Source: an uncultured Bacteroidota bacterium (GTDB lineage: Bacteria > Bacteroidota > Bacteroidia > Bacteroidales > UBA12481). Taken from it: DNA of 64,000 nt. The notes beneath the pieces were generated by a model. It saw nothing but the letters and a program-made list of their open reading frames with translations, was not told where the DNA came from and did no database searches. Shown here in pieces: positions 1 to 10,123 of this stretch (positions within the stretch are counted from its first letter, which is position 1; each line of letters starts with the position of its first letter). A program made the translations under genes and the position numbers. The stretch is taken from contig CAINOB010000010.1 of the NCBI GenBank assembly GCA_903851365.1, positions 1 to 64,000 on the forward strand. The letters are read 5' to 3'.

Positions 1-60
1 TGGGACGCATTCTCCGGGCGCTCAAGGTGCTGCAACCTCGCTACGAAGTCCTGGCGGTCT

Positions 61-384
61 TTAATCCGCAGCTCCAGGACAAGCGGCGGCAAGGATCGAA
101 GGGATCAAAAACATTTGCGGAGTCAGCCATTTATTCTCCTGTTCCTCCTGCAGTCCCACATTAAGCATCATAACCACGAAAATAAAGAGAACCATGATTG
201 CTCCTGCGTATACAATAACTTCAAGTGCAGCAATGAATGGAGCTCCCAGCGTATAAAAAATAACCGATATCGACAGGAGCGACAGAATAAGATACAGGAG
301 GGCATGAATCGGATTCTTGTTTGTAATGGCCAGCAGTGAAGAAATGATCGCTACTGCCGCCGTGATATAGAATATTGTATTCAT
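61..384 (-). pseudogene. nuoJ: NADH-quinone oxidoreductase subunit J, C-terminus missing
   Basis: Membrane subunit J of complex I, part of the proton-pumping arm. Residues 1 to about 97 read as a normal NuoJ: three hydrophobic helices with the family motifs NPIHALLYLI and EVIVYAGAIMVLFIFVVMML. After about residue 97 the frame runs into an unrelated tail (CPGAAD) and stops at residue 107, whereas NuoJ is usually about 160-170 residues. The break lies near positions 85-95, where base composition also changes (38 of the first 60 bases are G or C). nuoK-N would be expected next but are not in the window. Either a real deletion or, more likely, a contig-edge or assembly junction. Confidence 0.85.
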
Positions 385-420
385 TCAGATAGATTCTCTT
401 ATTGATTCAGCTATTCATTA

Positions 421-936
421 TCAGTGTATCAGACTTTTCAGGTCGACTGGTTGATTTTCATTTTCACCTCCGCCGGTGGCCTTGACACCCATATTCACTC
501 CGGCTTCCTTATAAAAATTGAAGCCATGATATTTTCCCTGACCGCTGATCAGCAGATGTTCCTTTTCATACACCATATTCTGACGGTTGTAGTCGGCCAT
601 TTCAAAATCGGGAATCAGCTGTATGGCATAGGTAGGACATGCCTCCTCACATAAGCCGCAGTAGATGCATCTCGAAAAATTGATTCTGAAAAACTCAGGA
701 TATCTTCTTCCATCATCGCCTTCCGCAGCTTGCAGGGAAATGCAGTCGACAGGGCAAACTGCCGCGCAAAGGTTGCAGGCCACACATCTTTCCTTACCAT
801 CGGGATCACGGGAAAGGATAATCCTTCCCCTGTATCTCGGTGGGAGGTACGGCATTTTTTCAGGATAATCCTGTGTTTCTCGCTTATGAAAAGCATGCAG
901 GAATGTGTAAAATATGCTTCTTATCAGGCTTAGCAT
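421..936 (-). CDS. nuoI: NADH-quinone oxidoreductase subunit I
   Basis: Ferredoxin-like subunit of complex I that carries electrons in the peripheral arm toward subunit B. The 171-residue protein has two classic 4Fe-4S motifs, [12 protein letters not shown] and [12 protein letters not shown], which ligate the two tetranuclear clusters (N6a and N6b). The N-terminus is an amphipathic, membrane-touching stretch. It lies 12 bases downstream of nuoH and about 36 bases upstream of nuoJ in the same operon. Length and motifs are normal. Confidence 0.97.
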   Translation of the reverse strand: MLSLIRSIFYTFLHAFHKRETQDYPEKMPYLPPRYRGRIILSRDPDGKERCVACNLCAAVCPVDCISLQAAEGDDGRRYPEFFRINFSRCIYCGLCEEACPTYAIQLIPDFEMADYNRQNMVYEKEHLLISGQGKYHGFNFYKEAGVNMGVKATGGGENENQPVDLKSLIH

Positions 937-948
937 TTCCGTTTATTA

Positions 949-1899
949 TCAGGTAGTATGTTTTAAAAGTAATATTGCCCCGGTTGCCAGAATATTAAGC
1001 AGCACCAATGGCAGAAGCACTTTCCAGCCGGCTTCCATCAGCTGGTCGTAGCGGGGCCTCGGCAGCGAAGCACGTATCAGGATAAACAGGCAGATAAATA
1101 TTCCTGTCTTAAAAAAGAACCAGAAGGCAGGTGGGAGAAAGGCCGGACCGAGCCATCCGCCAAAAAACAAGGTGGTGATGAGGGCCGAAATCATGGTGAC
1201 CCCCATATATTCTCCAACAAAGAACATCCCGAATTTCATACCTGAATATTCCGAATGATATCCGGCAACCAGTTCTCCATCAGCCTCGGGAATATCAAAA
1301 GGTGCGCGATGGGTCTCCGCTATGCCGGCGATAAAAAATGTCATAAAACCAAGAAACTGGGGAAATACAAACCAACCATTTTTCTGAACTTCAACAATTT
1401 CGCGCAAGCTGAAACTGTCGGCCATCATCACAACCCCCACCAGGGATAACCCCATGAATACTTCGTAGGTGAGCATCTGGGCCGAGGCCCTGATAGCTCC
1501 GAGCAGTGAATATTTATTATTAGAGGCCCATCCGCCCAGCACCACGCTGTAAACCCCGAGCGATGAGTTTCCCAGAAAGAAAAGCAGTCCGATATTTGAA
1601 TCGAGGACCAGAAACTTGTCGGTAAATGGAATCACCGCGAAAGTCAGGAAAATTGAGGTGATCAGAATTCCGGGGGCCATGATGAATACTGCCTTATCGG
1701 CAAATGGCGGCACCCAGTCCTCCTTGAAAAATATCTTTATCATGTCGGCCACCACCTGAAATACGCCGAAAGGTCCAACCCTGTTCGGGCCACGCCGGTC
1801 CTGAAACAGGGCAAGCAGCCGGCGCTCGACATATATCAGGCCTGCGGCAATGGTGAGCACCACTATCATTACTCCGGCGATAATAAATACGTACTTCAT
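949..1899 (-). CDS. nuoH: NADH-quinone oxidoreductase subunit H
   Basis: Membrane subunit that joins the quinone-binding site of the peripheral arm to the membrane arm of complex I. About eight hydrophobic helices are visible, with family motifs [19 protein letters not shown] near the N-terminus and [20 protein letters not shown] in the quinone-channel region. I start it at the ATG giving MKYVFIIAG, 7 bases after the nuoG stop. The frame stays open further upstream, but that extension only overlaps nuoG and lacks NuoH-like sequence. Product 316 residues, normal for the family. Confidence 0.96.
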   Translation of the reverse strand: MKYVFIIAGVMIVVLTIAAGLIYVERRLLALFQDRRGPNRVGPFGVFQVVADMIKIFFKEDWVPPFADKAVFIMAPGILITSIFLTFAVIPFTDKFLVLDSNIGLLFFLGNSSLGVYSVVLGGWASNNKYSLLGAIRASAQMLTYEVFMGLSLVGVVMMADSFSLREIVEVQKNGWFVFPQFLGFMTFFIAGIAETHRAPFDIPEADGELVAGYHSEYSGMKFGMFFVGEYMGVTMISALITTLFFGGWLGPAFLPPAFWFFFKTGIFICLFILIRASLPRPRYDQLMEAGWKVLLPLVLLNILATGAILLLKHTT

Positions 1900-1906
1900 A
1901 TCAATA

Positions 1907-4126
1907 TCATTCTTTATCAATATCATCAAACAGCCTGACACCCGGATCACCTCCGTTCCGGACATGACCGTCCGGCTCATCGAGGTATTTATTGGTTGCC
2001 TGTACGGAATTCCACCCCGACGACCAATAATAAGGAATCAGCCCGGATGGCGGTGAACCTTTATACCCTTCCATGCTGAAAGCCAATGGAGAATCATTAT
2101 CCTGCGGCGGTTTGGGTTCGCTCACCGATATGTTTGCATTCATTGCAGTGCGACCGCTGGACCGCATGGTTTGCCTGGCTATTTTTTCATTTGAGCACCT
2201 GAAATCCGCATCCGGCATCTGGTTTTTAATGGCAGAAAAAACCGGATAGGCATCGACAAGGGCATTCACTACCTGATCAAGGTTTTCCCATTGATCATTG
2301 CACCAGCTCCAACCCGGTTTCAATTGCCCGGTCAACGGAACAGCACTGTAAAATCGCTGGGCCCGGCCTTCATTATTGACCACCGTACCTGCTGATTCGG
2401 CAAAGGCTGCGGCAGGTAATAATACATCCGCCTGCCTGGCAGTTTCATTCATAAGATGATCAATCACAATGACCTGCCTGCATTTCTTTAGCATTGCATC
2501 GATTCGCTCTTTTGAAGCCCTTTTGTATAAATCATTCTCCAAAATTATTACCGTGTCTATCTTTTCTTCCGCCTTTTGTCTTCCGTCTATCCTCTCTTCT
2601 GTCTCCTCCAGTGTAAGTCCGTCGAGCAGCGCCAACCCAACACTGTTGCATTCCGGAAATACTATGCTGACCGACAATTTTTTCCCCTGCTTTTTCAGGG
2701 CATCGGCAATAGTTGAACATGCGTCGAGAATATCCTCATTACCGCCTGAGATTCCTGTAATAATCAATGGATTTTCGGCTTTGGCGAAAGCCTGACCGGC
2801 CATTTCGACCAGTTCGTGGATTTTTGTGGCAGATGGGGTTACAATAAAATCCGGTCCCTGATGATTCTGATCCAGCTCTCGCACAGCGTAGTCATTCCAT
2901 TCAGGAATTCCCAGCTTTTCTCCCAGTTTGATGGATTCTGACCTGGCTGCCTGCCTTACTGCAAGGGCCATCATTGGTGCGGTTTTGGCAATATCTTCAC
3001 CCAGTACCAATATAGCATCGCTCTTCTCAATCTCTTTGAGCGAAGGGGAATAAACCTTCCTGCTTTGCAACAGCCGGATTGACTGGTTAGTCAATTTATG
3101 TTCAGCTTCGGAAATTCCATGCGAAAAATTCTCTTTTCCTACCAGGTTGAGCAGGGCAAAGTTCGACTCGAGTGAAGCGCCAGGTGAACCAATACCTATT
3201 ACCTTTTTACCCATAAAGTCAGATAGCGTACAACTTTCATCCACCTCCAGCAGCTCACTTGCCTTGGATGCCCTCAGGTGGACCTTTTTTATCCTGTCGG
3301 GACTATTGATAAATTCATGACCGAACCTGCCGCGGTCGCAGATAAAATACCCGTTTACCGATCCGTTATATCGGTTCATCACTCTTCTTATCATTCCATA
3401 GCGTTCACTCACAATGATATTGCAACCGAGGCTGCATTGCTGGCAAACCGATGGAGTATGGGCAAGATCCCATTTACGGGCATAATGTTTATTGAAAATC
3501 TTATCGGTAAACACCCCGGTTGGGCACACCTCCACCAGGTTACCGCTGAATTCACTCTCCAGGGCACCATCTTGCTGGCGGCCAAAATATACGCGGTTAC
3601 CTGATCCGAAAACATTCAGATCCTTGCCTCCTGCATAATTCCGATAGAACCTCACGCATCGGTAGCACTGGATGCACCGGTTCATTTCATGCTTTATGTA
3701 GGGTCCGAGGTATTGATTGTTGTGGGTACGTTTTTTAAAGGTGTAGCGCCGATAATTATGCCCTGTCATCACGGTCATATCCTGCAGATGGCACTCACCC
3801 CCCTCGTCGCATACGGGGCAGTCGTGCGGGTGATTCGCCATCAGGCCCTCGAGAATAGATTCCCTGAATGCCTTAACATCAGGATCATCCGTAGAAATAA
3901 TCATCCCTTCGACCACGGGTTCCATGCACGACATTACGATACGCCCCCTTTTGTCATCGGCATTGGCAAACTTTTTCACTGCACAGAGGCGGCAGGCTCC
4001 TATCGATCCCATGGCCGGATGAAAGCAGAAATAGGGTATGTCAAAACCCAGTGCCAGACAGTTGTCCAGCAGGTTTTTCTCTGATTTCACCTCATAAAAT
4101 GTTCCGTCTATCTGTATTTTGGCCAT
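1907..4126 (-). CDS. nuoG: NADH-quinone oxidoreductase subunit G
   Basis: Large iron-sulfur subunit of the NADH-dehydrogenase module, 739 residues. In order: an N-terminal 2Fe-2S ferredoxin domain ([18 protein letters not shown]); the His/Cys cluster site [15 protein letters not shown]; the 4Fe-4S site CIQCYRCVR with a later CPTGVF; then CQQCSLGC plus a distal FICDRG, which fits the extra N7 cluster found in NuoG of E. coli or Thermus type; then a molybdopterin-oxidoreductase-like fold ([12 protein letters not shown]). The ATG at 4126 is chosen because GGAGG sits 5 bases upstream, inside the last codons and stop of nuoF. A GTG two codons earlier is possible. Confidence 0.96.
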   Translation of the reverse strand: MAKIQIDGTFYEVKSEKNLLDNCLALGFDIPYFCFHPAMGSIGACRLCAVKKFANADDKRGRIVMSCMEPVVEGMIISTDDPDVKAFRESILEGLMANHPHDCPVCDEGGECHLQDMTVMTGHNYRRYTFKKRTHNNQYLGPYIKHEMNRCIQCYRCVRFYRNYAGGKDLNVFGSGNRVYFGRQQDGALESEFSGNLVEVCPTGVFTDKIFNKHYARKWDLAHTPSVCQQCSLGCNIIVSERYGMIRRVMNRYNGSVNGYFICDRGRFGHEFINSPDRIKKVHLRASKASELLEVDESCTLSDFMGKKVIGIGSPGASLESNFALLNLVGKENFSHGISEAEHKLTNQSIRLLQSRKVYSPSLKEIEKSDAILVLGEDIAKTAPMMALAVRQAARSESIKLGEKLGIPEWNDYAVRELDQNHQGPDFIVTPSATKIHELVEMAGQAFAKAENPLIITGISGGNEDILDACSTIADALKKQGKKLSVSIVFPECNSVGLALLDGLTLEETEERIDGRQKAEEKIDTVIILENDLYKRASKERIDAMLKKCRQVIVIDHLMNETARQADVLLPAAAFAESAGTVVNNEGRAQRFYSAVPLTGQLKPGWSWCNDQWENLDQVVNALVDAYPVFSAIKNQMPDADFRCSNEKIARQTMRSSGRTAMNANISVSEPKPPQDNDSPLAFSMEGYKGSPPSGLIPYYWSSGWNSVQATNKYLDEPDGHVRNGGDPGVRLFDDIDKE

Positions 4127-4128
4127 AG

Positions 4129-5403
4129 TCACCTCCAGGGGCAGCGTTTTTCATTAATATGCCTGTCAAAATCATCGCGGAAATATTTCAGACCGCTCTG
4201 AAGGGGCTCCATAGCGCCTGGCGCATGGGCACAAAAAGTATTTCCCGGACCCATGTAGCGGGTAAGATGTTCCAGTATTCCGATATCCTCAGGTTGTGCG
4301 GTTCCCTGCTCAAATGATTCCAGGATTTTCTGCGCCCAGGGAAGCCCTTCACGACAGGGCGTACACCATCCGCAGCTCTCATCAGCAAAGAATTTTATCA
4401 GGTTATGCACAAATTTCACGGGACAGGTTTTATCGTCGAGGATAATCATGGTGCCGGTACCCAACCGGCTTCCGGCCGATCTGACAGAGGCATAATCCAT
4501 TGGTATATCCAAATGCGATTCTACCAGAAAATCCGTGGATGCACCACCCGGGATGATACCCCGGAGTTTATATCCATCCTGCATTCCTCCTGCGTAACCT
4601 TCAATTATTTCACGCACCGTGGTGCCCATCGGCAGCTCCCACAACCCAGGGTTTTTCACTCTGCCGCTCACCCCGTAAAGCTTGGTGCCCCCTTCACCTG
4701 TGGCACTGAGGTCAAGGAACCACTGTGGTCCATTCTCGATTATATGACTTATCCAGCTTAGTGTTTCAACGTTATTCACCACCGATGGCTGTCCAAACAG
4801 ACCACTGGTAGCCGGGAAAGGAGGTTTGGCTCGTGGAATACCCCTTTTACCCTCCAGTGAATTTATAAGGGCCGATTCTTCTCCGCAGATGTACCGGCCG
4901 GCACTGCTATGAACATACAGGTCAAGATTAAATCCGGTTCCAAGAATATTTTCCCCCAGATATCCTGCTTCATAAGCTTCAGCAATGGCTTTCCGGAGTA
5001 TCGCTTCTGCTTTTTTATAGGCCCAGCGAATAAAAATGTATGCCTTCTGCGCCTGGATGGCATAAGCAGCAATGATCATCCCGGCGATCAGTTGGTGCGG
5101 GTTTCCTTCCAAAAGATACCTGTCCTTGAAGGTCCCGGGTTCCATCTCATCGGCATTGGCAATCAGATATTTCATTCCTGATCCGGCGGCTTCCTGCGGA
5201 ACCAGGCCCCATTTCACGCCGGTTGGAAAACCGGCACCGCCGCGGCCCATCAGGTTGGATCCTTTAACAGTAAAAATAACATCGGCAGGCTTCATCTCTC
5301 TGAGAGCTTTATGCAAACCCTTAAAGCCTCCGGCATTCTCAAATTCCTTCAGGGATAATGGGCCTCTGCCGGGTTGTATATGTTGTGTTAATGGGGTTTC
5401 CAT
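4129..5403 (-). CDS. nuoF: NADH-quinone oxidoreductase subunit F
   Basis: NADH- and FMN-binding subunit where electrons enter complex I, 424 residues. The glycine-rich nucleotide site GRGGAGFPTGVKWG is near residue 52, the FMN/NADH region ICGEESALINSLEGKRG in the middle, and the N3 4Fe-4S site ESCGWCTPCREG near the C-terminus with a later single cysteine in NTFCAHAPGA. It follows nuoE after 6 bases. Its final codons carry the ribosome-binding site for nuoG, suggesting translational coupling. Confidence 0.97.
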   Translation of the reverse strand: METPLTQHIQPGRGPLSLKEFENAGGFKGLHKALREMKPADVIFTVKGSNLMGRGGAGFPTGVKWGLVPQEAAGSGMKYLIANADEMEPGTFKDRYLLEGNPHQLIAGMIIAAYAIQAQKAYIFIRWAYKKAEAILRKAIAEAYEAGYLGENILGTGFNLDLYVHSSAGRYICGEESALINSLEGKRGIPRAKPPFPATSGLFGQPSVVNNVETLSWISHIIENGPQWFLDLSATGEGGTKLYGVSGRVKNPGLWELPMGTTVREIIEGYAGGMQDGYKLRGIIPGGASTDFLVESHLDIPMDYASVRSAGSRLGTGTMIILDDKTCPVKFVHNLIKFFADESCGWCTPCREGLPWAQKILESFEQGTAQPEDIGILEHLTRYMGPGNTFCAHAPGAMEPLQSGLKYFRDDFDRHINEKRCPWR

Positions 5404-5409
5404 AATCAG

Positions 5410-5874
5410 CTACCGGTATTTTTCGAGTATTTCATCAATATGGCCCAGAGTGAGGTTATTATGCAAATCATCATTGATCATCAGCGCCGGGGCATGGTCG
5501 CAATCCCCCAGACAGGTGATGGGCAAAAGCGTAAAGCGGTCGTCGGCAGAGGTCTCGCCAAAACGGATGGAAAGCTTATCAGAGATATATTGATAAACCG
5601 ATTCGGAGCCCATGATCATGCAGGTCGGGCTGTCGCAAACCAGGATCACATTTCGCCCAACCGGCTTGCGATATATCCTGGTATAAAAAGTGGCTACGCT
5701 ATCCACCTCCGCAGCCGAAAGTTCCAACTCTGCCGCAATATCTTCGATAGCTTCATCAGAGATCCATCCCCGGTGATGCTGAACAATCTTCAACGCATCA
5801 ATGCAGGCTGCGCCCGGATAAGGATAAAGCCTTGTCTCCTCCAATATCTCTTCTCTCTCGTGGTTACTCAGCAT
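5410..5874 (-). CDS. nuoE: NADH-quinone oxidoreductase subunit E
   Basis: Thioredoxin-fold 2Fe-2S subunit (cluster N1a) of the NADH-dehydrogenase module, 154 residues. The ligand pairs are visible as CDSPTC and CLGDCDHAPA. The N-terminal helical part (EETRLYPYPGAACIDALKIVQ) is typical. It lies between nuoCD (11 bases upstream) and nuoF. With nuoF and nuoG it completes the NADH-input module, which many gut Bacteroidales lack. Confidence 0.95.
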   Translation of the reverse strand: MLSNHEREEILEETRLYPYPGAACIDALKIVQHHRGWISDEAIEDIAAELELSAAEVDSVATFYTRIYRKPVGRNVILVCDSPTCMIMGSESVYQYISDKLSIRFGETSADDRFTLLPITCLGDCDHAPALMINDDLHNNLTLGHIDEILEKYR

Positions 5875-5885
5875 AGTTTTTTCTT

Positions 5886-7637
5886 TTATCTGTCCAGATC
5901 TGCAAGAACAAAATCCGTCGCCCCCAGAATCGACATCAGATCGGGAATGGTATAACCCTTGCTAATCATCGGAATCATCTGGATATGTGGGAACGATGGA
6001 GTGCGTATCCGTGAGCGGTACGAAGAAGTGCCGCCATCACTGATCATATAATATGCATTGCATCCTTTTGATGCTTCCACCGGCACCATGGCTTCACCCG
6101 AAGGAATAACCGGACCCCAGGTAACGCCCAGAAAATGGGTGATCAGGGTCTCGATATCCTTCATCGTTCTTTCTTTAAGCGGGGGTGTGGTAAGCGGATG
6201 CAGCGACTTATACGAACCTTCGGGCATATGATCGATGCATTGCTGAATGATCCGCAGGCTCTGCCGCATCTCTTCCATGCGAACGAGCGACCGGTCATAG
6301 CAATCACCATTTTTCCCTACCGGGATATCGAATTCAAAATTTTCGAAACCTGAATAGGGTCTCTGCTTCCGGTAATCCCAGCTAACACCTGTTGAGCGCA
6401 ACCCGGGCCCGGTTATTCCCCATTCGATAGCTTCATTGGCAGTATATACTCCGATCCCAACCGTTCTTTCCTTAAATATCCTGTTGTTGATCGTTACTTT
6501 TTCATATTCCCTGATTCGTTTCGGGAAGAAATTGACAAAATCCTGTGCCATTTTTTTCCAGCCGTCTGGCAGATCGTGAGCCACACCGCCGATCCTGAAC
6601 CAGGAGGGATGCATCCGACCACCTGTCACAGCACCAACGATATCAAGAATTTTCTCTCTGTCATTAAAGGCAAAAAATACCGGCGACATCTGGCCAAGAT
6701 CCTGGGCATAGGTTCCGAACCAAACCAGGTGGCTGGCAATCCTGAAAAACTCGCTCATCATAATCCGGATATAATTGGCCCGGTCGGGAACAACAATGCC
6801 GGCAAGCTTTTCGACTGACAGTAGATAAGGAAGGTTATTCATTACTCCACCCAGATAATCAATCCGGTCGGTATAAGGGATATAGGAGTGCCACGACTGC
6901 CGTTCGCCCATCTTTTCAGCACCACGGTGGTGAAAGCCGATATCAGGAACAATATCCACGATATCTTCGCCATCGAGCTGCAGGATCAACCGCAATAAAC
7001 CATGAGTTCCCGGGTGTTGCGGGCCGAGGTTCAGGAACATGAAATCCGTTTCCTCCGTATGCGTTTCCAGTCCCCACTCTGCCGGATCAAACTTCAGGTC
7101 ATGATCAGCAATTTCCCGCATCTGTTCATCCAGTACAAAAGGACCGGCTTCGGTTGCGCGGGCTGGATATTCTTTCCTCAATGGATGGCCGTTCCAGGAT
7201 TTTGGCAGCAGGATGCGTCTCAAACAGGGATGTCCTGCAAATTTAATCCCAAATAGGTCGAACACTTCACGCTCGTACCAGTTGGCCGATGGCCATATAT
7301 CGGTTATAGTGCCGGTTTCAGGATATTCGCCAATCAGTGGAACTTTTATCCTGATATCCTCATTTCTACCGAAAGAGGTGAGGTGGTAAACGATAGTAAA
7401 GTCGCTGTATGGCTGACCGGGCCTTTTTAACCTCCTGCGCTCATCGATGGCGGTAAGGTCAAAAAGCATCTGGTAGGGTTGAATCAACTCACATTTCAGA
7501 AATATCAGCAGCTCCTTGATATGATTATTGCCGGTCCAGAGGGTGAGCGTTTCGTCGGCCGTGGTTTGCACAGCGAGGATGATTGATTCACCGAATCGGG
7601 CTTTTATTTCTGTTAACGGGGATTGATCGCCATTCAT
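5886..7637 (-). CDS. nuoCD: NADH-quinone oxidoreductase subunit C/D fusion
   Basis: Fused subunits C and D of complex I, 583 residues. The first roughly 180 residues are the C (30 kDa) part, ending in the signature [18 protein letters not shown]. After a short linker the D (49 kDa) part begins at [16 protein letters not shown], with [12 protein letters not shown] and [10 protein letters not shown]. It lines the quinone-binding cavity next to NuoB. Both halves are intact in one frame, so the fusion is genuine. It starts 7 bases after nuoB. Confidence 0.97.
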   Translation of the reverse strand: MNGDQSPLTEIKARFGESIILAVQTTADETLTLWTGNNHIKELLIFLKCELIQPYQMLFDLTAIDERRRLKRPGQPYSDFTIVYHLTSFGRNEDIRIKVPLIGEYPETGTITDIWPSANWYEREVFDLFGIKFAGHPCLRRILLPKSWNGHPLRKEYPARATEAGPFVLDEQMREIADHDLKFDPAEWGLETHTEETDFMFLNLGPQHPGTHGLLRLILQLDGEDIVDIVPDIGFHHRGAEKMGERQSWHSYIPYTDRIDYLGGVMNNLPYLLSVEKLAGIVVPDRANYIRIMMSEFFRIASHLVWFGTYAQDLGQMSPVFFAFNDREKILDIVGAVTGGRMHPSWFRIGGVAHDLPDGWKKMAQDFVNFFPKRIREYEKVTINNRIFKERTVGIGVYTANEAIEWGITGPGLRSTGVSWDYRKQRPYSGFENFEFDIPVGKNGDCYDRSLVRMEEMRQSLRIIQQCIDHMPEGSYKSLHPLTTPPLKERTMKDIETLITHFLGVTWGPVIPSGEAMVPVEASKGCNAYYMISDGGTSSYRSRIRTPSFPHIQMIPMISKGYTIPDLMSILGATDFVLADLDR

Positions 7638-7644
7638 AATTTGT

Positions 7645-8280
7645 TCAGATTGAATTCATGGTTCTGATATCGCCCATCTTCATACGCTCGGCGTTTTTCA
7701 AGTCTCTCACAACAACTTTTTCCTGCTGTGTAATTCCCTGAGGGCCGATCACCCAACTGAGTGGTCTTTCCTCTTTGCCGATGGAATCACGCAGTAGCAG
7801 AAGGCCTTCGAGAAAGGCATCCGGACGCGGCGGGCAACCGGAAACATATACATCGACAGGAAGTATTTTATCGACTCCCTGAACCACGCTGTAGATATCA
7901 AACATTCCGCCCGAATTGGCACAGGAGCCCATGGAGATCACCCATTTTGGAGCCATCATCTGTTCATGAAGCCTTTTAATGATCGGGGCCATTTTTATGA
8001 ATACAGTACCGGCAACGATCATCAGATCAGCTTCTCGCGGAGTTCCCCGGATGACTTCTCCGCCAAACCGTGCAATATCGTATCGGCTGGTAATCGCCGT
8101 TGCCATCTCTACAAAACAGCACGATAATCCAAAAGCGAAAGGCCAGATCGAGTTTTTCCTGCCCCAAGCCACCATATCATCGAGACGGCTGAACAGGACA
8201 GATTTCCTGATAACCTCATCGATGTCGGGCGACAGGGCCATAGATTGCGGATCGGTTGGTTTATGCAGAGTATAGTTCAT
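7645..8280 (-). CDS. nuoB: NADH-quinone oxidoreductase subunit B
   Basis: Subunit holding the terminal 4Fe-4S cluster N2 that passes electrons to quinone. Ligands are visible as LSCCFVEMA (vicinal cysteines), GSCANSGG and SGCPPRPDA. 211 residues, slightly long at the C-terminus. Its start overlaps the nuoA stop by 4 bases (ATGA), which suggests coupled translation. Confidence 0.97.
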   Translation of the reverse strand: MNYTLHKPTDPQSMALSPDIDEVIRKSVLFSRLDDMVAWGRKNSIWPFAFGLSCCFVEMATAITSRYDIARFGGEVIRGTPREADLMIVAGTVFIKMAPIIKRLHEQMMAPKWVISMGSCANSGGMFDIYSVVQGVDKILPVDVYVSGCPPRPDAFLEGLLLLRDSIGKEERPLSWVIGPQGITQQEKVVVRDLKNAERMKMGDIRTMNSI

Positions 8281-8702
8281 TTCTTGAGTCTGTTTTTATT
8301 TCGGAGAATACGTTTCCCCTGCGGGCCGAAATCCAGTGCCTTAATACCGATTTCGTATACCAGCACCACAATCAATATCCCAATGAAAACAAGTATTCCC
8401 AGATATCCTGGAACCCCGAGTTCCCTGAAAGATACTGCCCACGACATGATAAATACGGCATCAAGATCGAAGATGACAAAAAATATGGCGATCAGATAAA
8501 AATGTGAGGAGAACCTCAGGCGGGCATTTCCTGTTGGGGGGATTCCTGATTCGTAAGGTTCATCGGTCATCTTTTCCTTATGCCTTTCACCCAGTACCCA
8601 CGAAAGGCCGATCATAATACCCACAAGTACCAGAACGGCTGCGGCATAAATTAGGAAAGGCCAGAATACTATTGGTTTAGCAACAATCAGAATGATGGCC
8701 AT
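8277..8702 (-). CDS. nuoA: NADH-quinone oxidoreductase subunit A
   Basis: Small membrane subunit A of complex I, 141 residues, three predicted helices, with the conserved loop [13 protein letters not shown] and the acidic helix [15 protein letters not shown]. It is the first gene of the operon. The ATG is supported by a TATCTTTG box whose end lies 25 bases upstream. The C-terminal tail is basic ([12 protein letters not shown]). Confidence 0.96.
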   Translation of the reverse strand: MAIILIVAKPIVFWPFLIYAAAVLVLVGIMIGLSWVLGERHKEKMTDEPYESGIPPTGNARLRFSSHFYLIAIFFVIFDLDAVFIMSWAVSFRELGVPGYLGILVFIGILIVVLVYEIGIKALDFGPQGKRILRNKNRLKK

Positions 8703-8727
8703 CTGTTTTAAATTATTACTTGTTGAC

Positions 8728-8735
8728 CAAAGATA
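8728..8735 (-). promoter_or_regulatory. Likely -7 promoter box of the nuo operon
   Basis: TATCTTTG on the minus strand is an exact match to the Bacteroidota -7 consensus TAnnTTTG and lies 25 bases ahead of the nuoA ATG. No clean TTTG is found 19-21 bases further upstream, so the -33 element is weak or absent. Confidence 0.5.
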
Positions 8736-8787
8736 GTTTTTTACGAAAACGAATAGAACATTTTTTGACCAAAATGGTTTTGAAAGC

Positions 8788-9432
8788 CTACCAATTTATG
8801 GAAGCTTCGGGAGCATCCGCCAGGGTTTTGGAAACCCAATCAGCGTGCATGAGCCTATCTGCAGGAAAGCTGGTGGCCAGTGCCAGGCATTTGCAGCCCG
8901 CCGCCCTTGCTGAATCGATGCCGCTGAGGGCATCCTCCACCACCAGGCACTCTTCGGGTTTCAGTCCTAGCCTGCGCGCGGCTTCCAGATAAATATCAGG
9001 GAATGGCTTTTTACGTTCCACCTCGAGCCCGTTAACGGTGAGATCTAATGCATTGTCGGGAAGTGCGAGCGCCTTCAGGTTGATTTCCATTTTCACCTTA
9101 TCGGCACTGGTAGCCACCGCCAGTTTCAAGGATTTATTTTTGCAGCGCCTGATAAAATCGTGAACTCCGGGCAGCGGGACGAGCTTTCCTTTCGTTATTT
9201 CAGCATAGATTTCATAGGCTCTTGCCTTATCAATATCGAGGTTAAATTCACATCCGTATTGTTCTGCGACACCACCGAGGTAGCGGTTTTCGCCCATTCC
9301 GACAAAGGGCTCAAAATCTTTTTTTGTGACTGTCAAACCCTTTTCAGAAAACATGCGGATAGCAGATTCGCACATGAACTCTTCCGAATCCAGCAATACG
9401 CCATCCATATCGAACAATACTCCTTTAATCAT
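8788..9432 (-). CDS. HAD-superfamily hydrolase (beta-phosphoglucomutase-like phosphatase)
   Basis: Cytosolic HAD subfamily IA phosphatase, 214 residues. Motif I is FDMDGVLLDS (nucleophile Asp8, acid/base Asp10), motif II VATSADK, motif III lysine in ERKKPFPD, and motif IV VVEDALSG. The cap begins around residue 17 and matches beta-phosphoglucomutase and sugar-phosphate phosphatases. The substrate cannot be read from sequence. It is separated from nuoA by the nuo promoter region and reads in the same direction, ahead of nuo. It diverges from the PepSY-like gene. Confidence 0.9.
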   Translation of the reverse strand: MIKGVLFDMDGVLLDSEEFMCESAIRMFSEKGLTVTKKDFEPFVGMGENRYLGGVAEQYGCEFNLDIDKARAYEIYAEITKGKLVPLPGVHDFIRRCKNKSLKLAVATSADKVKMEINLKALALPDNALDLTVNGLEVERKKPFPDIYLEAARRLGLKPEECLVVEDALSGIDSARAAGCKCLALATSFPADRLMHADWVSKTLADAPEASINW

Positions 9433-9563
9433 TTTGCATTTTTACAAGGCAATATGCATGCAATTTTAAAATAATACAAGGCGGAATTTCTATTTCTGTC
9501 CCTACAGGATTGCTACAGATTTAGTATAGATATTTGCAAGACAAATTATAAAAGATCACAACC

Positions 9564-10025
9564 ATGAAGAATCTATTTATTTTTTCGATGCTGGTTGCAG
9601 CTGTGAGCGTTGGAGCCAACGGACAGGTTAACGTTCCGGAAGCTGCAAAAACAGCCCTGGCAAAAAAGTTCCCGACCGCACAAACCGTAAAATGGGGAGA
9701 AGAAAAGGAAGGAAAACCTGCAGTTGTAGTATATGAGGCTGAATTCAAATTGAACGGGAAAGATGCCTCCGCTAATTTTAATGCTAAAGGTGAGTGGCAG
9801 GAAACCGAATTAACTCTTGCAAAAACTGATGTCCCGGCCGAAGTTCTGAAAACCATTGAAAGCCAGTTTGCAGGCTACAAAACCGGCGAAATGGTTTCGG
9901 TAGAAACTCCAAAAGGAAAGTCTTTTGAATTTCTGCTTTCGAAGGATAAAGCAAAAATCGAAGTGGTTATTGATCCTCAGGGAAAAGTAATCAAGAAGGC
10001 AGACGTGAAAGAAGAAAAAGAATAA
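9564..10025 (+). CDS. Secreted PepSY-like (DUF2874-type) protein
   Basis: 153-residue exported protein. A signal peptide covers residues 1 to about 20 (MKNLFIFSMLVAAVSVGANG). It is followed by two PepSY-like repeats, each with a V(P)xA(A)KxAL..KFP pattern and a VKWG/FE core strand, as in periplasmic PepSY-like proteins common in Bacteroidota. The role is unknown; relatives are thought to bind or inhibit periplasmic partners. It is lysine/glutamate rich with a charged tail and probably monocistronic, since a strong terminator follows. GATATTTG, one base off the -7 consensus, lies about 30 bases upstream of the ATG. Confidence 0.85.
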   Translation: MKNLFIFSMLVAAVSVGANGQVNVPEAAKTALAKKFPTAQTVKWGEEKEGKPAVVVYEAEFKLNGKDASANFNAKGEWQETELTLAKTDVPAEVLKTIESQFAGYKTGEMVSVETPKGKSFEFLLSKDKAKIEVVIDPQGKVIKKADVKEEKE

Positions 10026-10055
10026 AGTTTCAGGTCAGTCACAAAACCATCAGAC

Positions 10056-10084
10056 CAAAAGAGAGCCCTCGGGCTCTTTTTTGG
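10056..10084 (+). terminator. Rho-independent terminator
   Basis: Stem AGAGCC / GGCTCT closed by a CTCG tetraloop (10062-10077) and followed by a run of T residues, 31 bases after the stop of the PepSY-like gene. This is the clearest intrinsic terminator in the window. Confidence 0.9.
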
Positions 10085-10123
10085 TATTGTTAGTATTGTC
10101 AATAAAAATAAAATAAATCACTA

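Noticed and set aside
1900-1980. N-terminal extension of nuoH by 27 codons
   Set aside because: It lies within the end of nuoG, and NuoH proteins normally begin just before the first membrane helix, as the ATG at 1899 gives.
5072-5593. 173-codon open frame on the plus strand across nuoF and nuoE
   Set aside because: Both complex I genes on the other strand are complete with all cofactor ligands; this is a shadow frame.
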